9,657 nt of DNA from Planctomycetota bacterium (GTDB taxonomy: Bacteria; Planctomycetota; Phycisphaerae; WQYP01), in NCBI GenBank assembly GCA_021852245.1, contig JAJZNY010000218.1, forward strand, positions 1-9,657. The letters run 5' to 3'. Positions 6,440 to 9,657 of this stretch are shown one piece after another. Under the pieces are notes generated by a model. That model saw nothing but the letters and a program-made list of their open reading frames with translations. It was not told the DNA's origin and did not search any database. Numbering within the stretch: position 1 is the first letter of the stretch; the number at the start of each line of letters is the position of its first letter. The translations under genes and the position numbers were made by a program.

Positions 6440-6901
6440 ATGGTTACCACAGATTTTCCGATGATTCGTGCCTTGGATTCTTGGCGCCAGCCGATGGATT
6501 CTCCGCTGACACGATTTTTTGACAGTGTTTTCGAGGATGTTCATCCGCTCTGGTCGATCAGCGCCGCGATGCAGATGCCCCCGGTGAACCTTTGGGAGGA
6601 AGGCGACAACGTCATGTTGGAATGCGAGCTCCCCGGTGTAAAACCCGATCAGGTGGATATCGAGGTGTCCGGCGATCAACTTCGCCTCTCCGTGAGGCGC
6701 GATGAGCCGGGGGTCGAGGAGAAAAATGGCGGCAGGTGGCTGCGGCGCGAGCGATCATTCGGCCAGTTCACCCGCACGCTGAAACTGCCGTATGAACTCG
6801 ATGCCGAAAAGGTTGAGGCGAAACTCCACAACGGCATCCTGACGCTGACCATGCCCAAGGCGCCGCATCATCGGCCGCATCGGGTGAAACTTCTCAAATA
6901 A
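6440..6901 (+). CDS. hsp20: Small heat-shock protein, Hsp20/alpha-crystallin family (first copy)
   Basis: The product is 153 aa, a normal length for a bacterial sHSP. These cytoplasmic, ATP-independent chaperones form oligomers that hold unfolded proteins for later refolding. Residues 1-45 are the variable N-terminal arm, with an aromatic-rich helix (FFDSVFED, 26-33). The alpha-crystallin domain spans about 46-141. It starts at PPVNLWEEGDNVML, includes ELPGVKPDQVDIEV, and ends with the family signature AKLHNGILTLTMPK (127-140). The C-terminal tail has V149-K-L151 in the position of the IxI assembly motif. It is the first gene of a two-gene operon with another hsp20, and its leader carries candidate heat-shock control elements. 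Confidence 0.93.
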   Translation: MVTTDFPMIRALDSWRQPMDSPLTRFFDSVFEDVHPLWSISAAMQMPPVNLWEEGDNVMLECELPGVKPDQVDIEVSGDQLRLSVRRDEPGVEEKNGGRWLRRERSFGQFTRTLKLPYELDAEKVEAKLHNGILTLTMPKAPHHRPHRVKLLK

Positions 6902-6913
6902 GACTCATCGGTA

Positions 6914-6940
6914 GCGGCCGCGCCCTGTGGCGGCGGCCGC
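6914..6940 (+). other. Strong GC stem-loop between the two hsp20 genes
   Basis: GCGGCCGC (6914-6921) and GCGGCCGC (6933-6940) form a hairpin. The best fold pairs GCGGCCG with CGGCCGC and continues inward through CGCC/GGCG to the tetraloop CTGT, with one bulged G (6933), giving 11 base pairs. No U-run follows, so it is unlikely to be an efficient intrinsic terminator. An mRNA-processing or stability element that sets the ratio of the two chaperones is a reasonable inference. Confidence 0.6.
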
Positions 6941-6990
6941 ATGCCCGGTCTTGTAATGGGAAAACAGTATGATGAAAGGAGGTTAATGTC

Positions 6991-7380
6991 ATGAACGCAA
7001 CAGCTATCGAGGTAAAAAAAACGCAACCCGCCAATGGTGAAAAGTCGGAGCGGATGCCGTACTTTGAAGCTCCTGCCGATGTGCGGGAGGATAACGACGG
7101 TATCAGCATCTGGCTCGATACACCGGGTGCTGCCCCGGAAAGTGTATCCGTGACATATGAAAATGGTGCACTTTCCGTCGAGGCCTCGGTGATTCCGGGC
7201 GTATCCCGGCCGCAGTATCTATTGCAAGAATATGAACTCGGCTCCTATCGCCGCAACTTCCGCATCGGCGTGCTGGTGAACGTGGAGGAAATCACCGCCG
7301 ATCTGAATAACGGCGAACTGCATGTGAGGCTGCCCAAGGCTCATGCAGCCAAAGCGCGGAAGATCACGGTCCGGACATAA
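6991..7380 (+). CDS. hsp20: Small heat-shock protein, Hsp20/alpha-crystallin family (second copy)
   Basis: The product is 129 aa. AAGGAGG (6976-6982) lies 8 nt before the ATG. After a polar N-terminal arm (1-24), the alpha-crystallin domain runs from about 25 to 117. It shows PADVREDNDGISIWLDTPG (28-46) and the signature ADLNNGELHVRLPK (103-116). The tail ARKITVRT carries I125-T-V127, an IxI motif. It differs strongly from the first hsp20 outside the core motifs, so the pair is an old duplication or two sHSP subclasses rather than a recent copy. The two proteins may co-assemble. The gene follows the first after 89 nt, which hold the GC stem-loop, and an intrinsic terminator lies about 100 nt downstream. 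Confidence 0.92.
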   Translation: MNATAIEVKKTQPANGEKSERMPYFEAPADVREDNDGISIWLDTPGAAPESVSVTYENGALSVEASVIPGVSRPQYLLQEYELGSYRRNFRIGVLVNVEEITADLNNGELHVRLPKAHAAKARKITVRT

Positions 7381-7477
7381 CTGGGCCAGGCTCTCTTGGC
7401 GCCGCCCTCCGGGACATCCCCTCAGGTGGGCTGTTGAGCCGACGGCGGCAGGTGGGGAGCCTTTGGAATACAAACGC
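7381..7477 (+). other. Structured 3' UTR of the hsp20 operon
   Basis: This GC-rich stretch has nested complementarity: GGCTC (7389-7393) with GAGCC (7457-7461), and GCCGCC (7401-7406) with GGCGGC (7444-7449). It contains no gene and leads into the terminator. Confidence 0.35.
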
Positions 7478-7516
7478 AAGGCCGCCGGATTTGCACCCGG
7501 CGGCCTTGTTATTTTT
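7478..7516 (+). terminator. Intrinsic terminator of the hsp20 operon
   Basis: AAGGCCGCCGG (7478-7488) pairs perfectly over 11 bp with CCGGCGGCCTT (7497-7507) across an 8-nt loop and is followed by GTTATTTTT (7508-7516). It lies between convergent operons. It may also help stop the opposing FKBP transcript, although the T-run on that side is poor. Confidence 0.93.
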
Positions 7517-7548
7517 ACATCATGACGGTGCCGCGGTCGTCAGACGGG

Positions 7549-8499
7549 TTACCACCCCGCCGGCTGTATCGCCAGCAGATGGATCTGAAACGTGAGCGGC
7601 GTATTCGGTGGTATGGTGGGGGGGCTGCCCGCTTTCCCATATGCCAGCTTGGCCGGTATCACCAATTGCCGAACCCCGCCGACCCGCATTCCCACCACGC
7701 CGATATCCCACCCCCGAATGACCTGTCCGGCTCCAACCTGAAAGGTGAACTGCTGGTTGCCGTGCAGACGCGACGCATCGAACACTTTCCCGTTTGGCAG
7801 CCAACCGGTGTAGTGAACCGCAATCGTTTCGCCACTTTTCACCTTCGGACCTTTGCCCAGTTTAACGTCCTCAATTTTCAGCCCGTTAGCCAATGTGCGG
7901 GATTTAACAAAATGGGTGGCTGGCTTTGCGGTTACTTTGGGTTTGGCCGCGGAGCGCTTCGCATGGTGGCTCCCGTTACCCGGTGCTGCGTTGATGGACA
8001 GCAGGTGGATGCGGAACGTGAGCACGGAATTAGGTGGAATAGTAGGGGGCGCACCCTGACGGCCGTAGGCCAGCTTGGCCGGTATCACCAACTGCCTGAT
8101 ACCCCCGGCTTTCATCCCTACCACACCGATATCCCATCCCTTGATCACCTGTCCCGCACCGAGTTGAAAAGTAAATGGCGTATTGCCATGAAGCTTCGAT
8201 GCATCAAAAATAGTTCCATTGGCCAGCCAACCGGTGTAATGGACGCTTACGGAGTCACCGGTCTGCGCCGCCGGCCCTTTTCCGATGCGAATATCTTCAA
8301 TCTTTAATCCGTCCGCCAGCTTGTGAACCTTGACAAACTTGGTTGCCGGTTTGTCCGAAAGCTGCACCGCTCCAGCCCGCGTCGGTGCGTAAATGATCGC
8401 ATGATCGGAACCGGGTGTGACATTACCAGCGATCGCAGCTGATGAAATCGATAAAACCGCCGCTGCAAAAATGGAAGCGATGTTGTGCAAAATGGTCAT
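7549..8499 (-). CDS. Exported tandem FKBP-type peptidyl-prolyl cis-trans isomerase
   Basis: The product is 316 aa. Residues 1-24 form a Sec signal peptide (hydrophobic core, likely cleavage after AIA), so the protein should act in the periplasm. Two FKBP domains follow, at about 55-169 and 197-311, joined by a basic linker rich in Ala, Lys and Pro. By my hand alignment they share about 82 of 115 residues. Both keep the FKBP active-site residues: HYTG (Y88, Y230), FDAS (F98-D99, F240-D241), QVI (V118-I119, V260-I261), GWDIG (W122, W264), LAYG (Y145, Y287) and the last-strand TF. Both domains should be active isomerases. FKBPs speed prolyl cis-trans isomerisation in folding proteins. The ATG is preceded by GGAG 5 nt upstream, and only 12 nt separate the gene from the upstream lipoprotein gene, so the two are very likely cotranscribed. 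No lipobox or membrane anchor is visible. Confidence 0.92.
   Translation of the reverse strand: MTILHNIASIFAAAVLSISSAAIAGNVTPGSDHAIIYAPTRAGAVQLSDKPATKFVKVHKLADGLKIEDIRIGKGPAAQTGDSVSVHYTGWLANGTIFDASKLHGNTPFTFQLGAGQVIKGWDIGVVGMKAGGIRQLVIPAKLAYGRQGAPPTIPPNSVLTFRIHLLSINAAPGNGSHHAKRSAAKPKVTAKPATHFVKSRTLANGLKIEDVKLGKGPKVKSGETIAVHYTGWLPNGKVFDASRLHGNQQFTFQVGAGQVIRGWDIGVVGMRVGGVRQLVIPAKLAYGKAGSPPTIPPNTPLTFQIHLLAIQPAGW
7567..7911 (-). repeat. FKBP domain repeat, copy 2
   Basis: This segment encodes the second FKBP domain (residues 197-311) and is a diverged direct repeat of 7993-8337, about 71 percent identical in protein. It reflects an internal duplication. Confidence 0.85.
7993..8337 (-). repeat. 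FKBP domain repeat, copy 1
   Basis: This segment encodes the first FKBP domain (residues 55-169). The stretches encoding RQLVIPAKLAYG and GWDIGVVGM are the best conserved between the copies. Confidence 0.85.
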
Positions 8500-8511
8500 G
8501 AATACTCCGAA

Positions 8512-9189
8512 TCAGTGTTGACCGCGCCAGATGACCCACGCCCATCCGCCGCCTTTCACCCGCAACTGCACCCAGACGCCATGGGGTAGATGTCTGAGGC
8601 GTGCAGCGTAAAAGGCGAGAGCTTCTTTGGCAACTGAAATGCCGTTACGCTGCGCCAGCTTTTTGTAAAGTGCCTTGCGAAAGCCATTCTCGGCATTCAC
8701 GAATTGCGCGTCGGAAGAAGATAAATGTCCCCGAGGTGACAGATACCCGGTATGCGCCTCGCCGACCAGTCGCTGACGCAGCAGCGACATTACCTTCGGA
8801 AAGTCCGCGCGCAGACGCATGAATAATTGGTGAATGGTCATCGAACTGCCGGCGTCGGCAAATAACACCGGCAAACCGCCTGCACCGGTACGCAGCGAAC
8901 TCGGCCCCGTTGAACTCCCGCCGCTCGAATTGGCAATCGGTTTGGTGGTTGGAGGATTGATCGTGGGAATTTTTGATGTGGCGCCAGCGATGTAGTCCAT
9001 CCCCTCCTGAGCCTGCTCCTGAATGACCACCGTGAACTTGCCGTGCAAATTCACATTCACCTCCAGCGGTTTTTGCTGGCTGAGCACGACATCATTGTGG
9101 GTGCGCAGGCATCCCGCCAGCATACTCGCGCCGGCGATCGCGCAGCCGGCCGCCAGCAATCGCATGGGTTTTATCTGAGTTCTGAACAT
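8512..9189 (-). CDS. Lipoprotein resembling a YnbE-YdbL (DUF1318) fusion
   Basis: The product is 225 aa. It has a lipoprotein signal peptide with lipobox LAGC (24-27), so C27 is the likely lipidated residue. L28 at position +2 does not suggest inner-membrane retention. Residues 38-60 (KPLEVNVNLHGKFTVVIQ and onward) resemble the short beta-strand core of YnbE lipoproteins. A low-complexity linker rich in Ser, Gly, Pro and Thr covers about 70-105. Residues 130-225 resemble YdbL (DUF1318): RLVGEAHTGYL (140-150), NAENGFRKALYKKLAQRNGISV (165-186), and a GVWVQL ending. In E. coli, YdbH, YnbE and YdbL are separate products of one operon, and YdbH-YnbE forms an inter-membrane bridge involved in outer-membrane lipid homeostasis, with YdbL assisting. 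The fusion reading rests on remembered family patterns. GAGGAG lies 8 nt before the ATG. The gene lies downstream of a partial YdbH-like gene and 12 nt upstream of the FKBP gene. Confidence 0.72.
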   Translation of the reverse strand: MFRTQIKPMRLLAAGCAIAGASMLAGCLRTHNDVVLSQQKPLEVNVNLHGKFTVVIQEQAQEGMDYIAGATSKIPTINPPTTKPIANSSGGSSTGPSSLRTGAGGLPVLFADAGSSMTIHQLFMRLRADFPKVMSLLRQRLVGEAHTGYLSPRGHLSSSDAQFVNAENGFRKALYKKLAQRNGISVAKEALAFYAARLRHLPHGVWVQLRVKGGGWAWVIWRGQH

Positions 9190-9251
9190 GCGTGAGTCTC
9201 CTCAACAAAACATCTTTCTAATTTTACCCGTTTGGACAAAATTCGTATCGC

Positions 9252-9284
9252 ACCCGGCCCCGCTCAATGACGGTCGGGGTGGGT
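9252..9284 (-). other. Stem-loop over the stop codon of the upstream gene
   Basis: CCCCG (9258-9262) pairs with CGGGG (9275-9279), extended by ACCC/GGGT (9252-9255 with 9281-9284) across a small internal loop. The stop codon of the YdbH-like gene lies in the 12-nt loop. The minus-strand sequence after it is only mildly T-rich. It may be a weak attenuator or an mRNA-processing site between the two genes. The 74-nt intergenic gap otherwise holds only the next gene's ribosome site. Confidence 0.3.
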
Positions 9285-9657
9285 AAATTCGTGGGAAAGC
9301 TTCAAAAGCTTCCGAATGCCCGTGCCGGGAAGTCGGATCGTATTGCTGTAAGATTTCAAATCCTGCGGGCGAAAAAGCACTTTTCGCCCGTCAATTTTGA
9401 TCATCTGCGGTTTGAGCTTTTGCGGATTGCCGATACCCCGGATAAAGCTGTACCGAATCACCATTCCCTGTGCGTTCTCTGTTGCAGTGAGACGCTCGCT
9501 GACAAAGGGATACTCCCGCAAATCTTCAATCATCAACATCGCCATGCTCCGTCCGTAAGCTTTCACCACGCGCTGAGTCAGAATCGGGACGCTCTTGATT
9601 TCGAGCATGCCCGGCCCAACGGCCGTCAATGAAAGTTTCCCCGTCAGATGCCCGTTG
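9264..9657 (-). CDS. C-terminal part of a large protein, probably YdbH-like (AsmA-type bridge)
   Basis: The frame is open from the right edge of the window to a TGA at 9264-9266, so at least 131 residues of the C-terminus are present and the start lies outside. A TTG at 9629 is in frame, but coding-like sequence (NGHLTGKLSL) continues upstream of it, so it is not the start. The fragment alternates predicted strands with MIEDLREYPFVSERLTATE, then RYSFIRGIGNP. This resembles the end of YdbH proteins, where an (A/L)xxFxYxxL segment is followed by strands ending in a GxNP-like motif. The location directly upstream of a YnbE/YdbL-like lipoprotein matches the E. coli ydbH-ynbE-ydbL order. In that system YdbH spans the periplasm and its C-terminus engages YnbE at the outer membrane. 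The identification rests on both context and weak sequence pattern. Another AsmA-like protein is the main alternative. Confidence 0.5.
   Translation of the reverse strand, partial: NGHLTGKLSLTAVGPGMLEIKSVPILTQRVVKAYGRSMAMLMIEDLREYPFVSERLTATENAQGMVIRYSFIRGIGNPQKLKPQMIKIDGRKVLFRPQDLKSYSNTIRLPGTGIRKLLKLSHEFTHPDRH

Noticed and set aside
6972..6986. Mini-frame encoding Met-Lys-Gly-Gly before the second hsp20
   Set aside because: It is simply the Shine-Dalgarno sequence read as codons. No evidence of a leader peptide.
7522..8307. Plus-strand open frame of 261 codons opposite the FKBP gene
   Set aside because: It mirrors the duplicated FKBP domains, and the FKBP product has intact active-site motifs. 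The start falls just after the hsp20 terminator with no ribosome site.

Overview
The window suggests a Gram-negative-type bacterium with an outer membrane and an exosortase (PEP-CTERM) sorting system. A planctomycete, possibly Phycisphaerae-like, fits best. The grounds are a PEP-CTERM subtilase, a GH29 fucosidase of a type I associate with planctomycetes and verrucomicrobia, a PIN-PhoH protein, and YdbH/YnbE/YdbL-like envelope genes. This placement is inferred from protein style, not from a marker gene.

Layout. A secreted subtilase with a C-terminal PEP-CTERM anchor (284-1942, +) converges on a GH29 alpha-L-fucosidase (2119-3966, -). The fucosidase has a good sigma70-like promoter about 200 nt upstream of its start. 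A structured gap of about 500 bp separates it from a PIN-PhoH ATPase gene (4466-5827, -). A divergent gap of about 610 bp follows, holding repeats and the likely control region of a two-gene small heat-shock operon (6440-6901 and 6991-7380, +). That operon ends at a textbook intrinsic terminator (7478-7516). Converging on it from the right is a minus-strand operon, read right to left: the C-terminus of a large protein that runs off the window (9264-9657, YdbH-like), a lipoprotein that looks like YnbE fused to YdbL (8512-9189), and a secreted protein with two tandem FKBP prolyl-isomerase domains (7549-8499).

How the genes work together. The right-hand operon looks like an envelope-maintenance module: a YdbH/YnbE/YdbL-type inter-membrane bridge plus a periplasmic isomerase that could help fold it. 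The hsp20 pair is a protein-quality-control operon whose leader carries a long inverted repeat resembling an HspR (HAIR) operator with a wider spacer, and both hsp20 genes follow a GC-rich stem-loop containing the octamer GCGGCCGC. The subtilase and the fucosidase are separate degradative functions.

Most worth a second look: the apparent YnbE-YdbL fusion and its operon, the hsp20 regulatory architecture, the Glu in place of the subtilase catalytic Asp, and the competing inverted repeats downstream of phoH. I see no CRISPR array, tRNA, rRNA, insertion sequence or phage gene.
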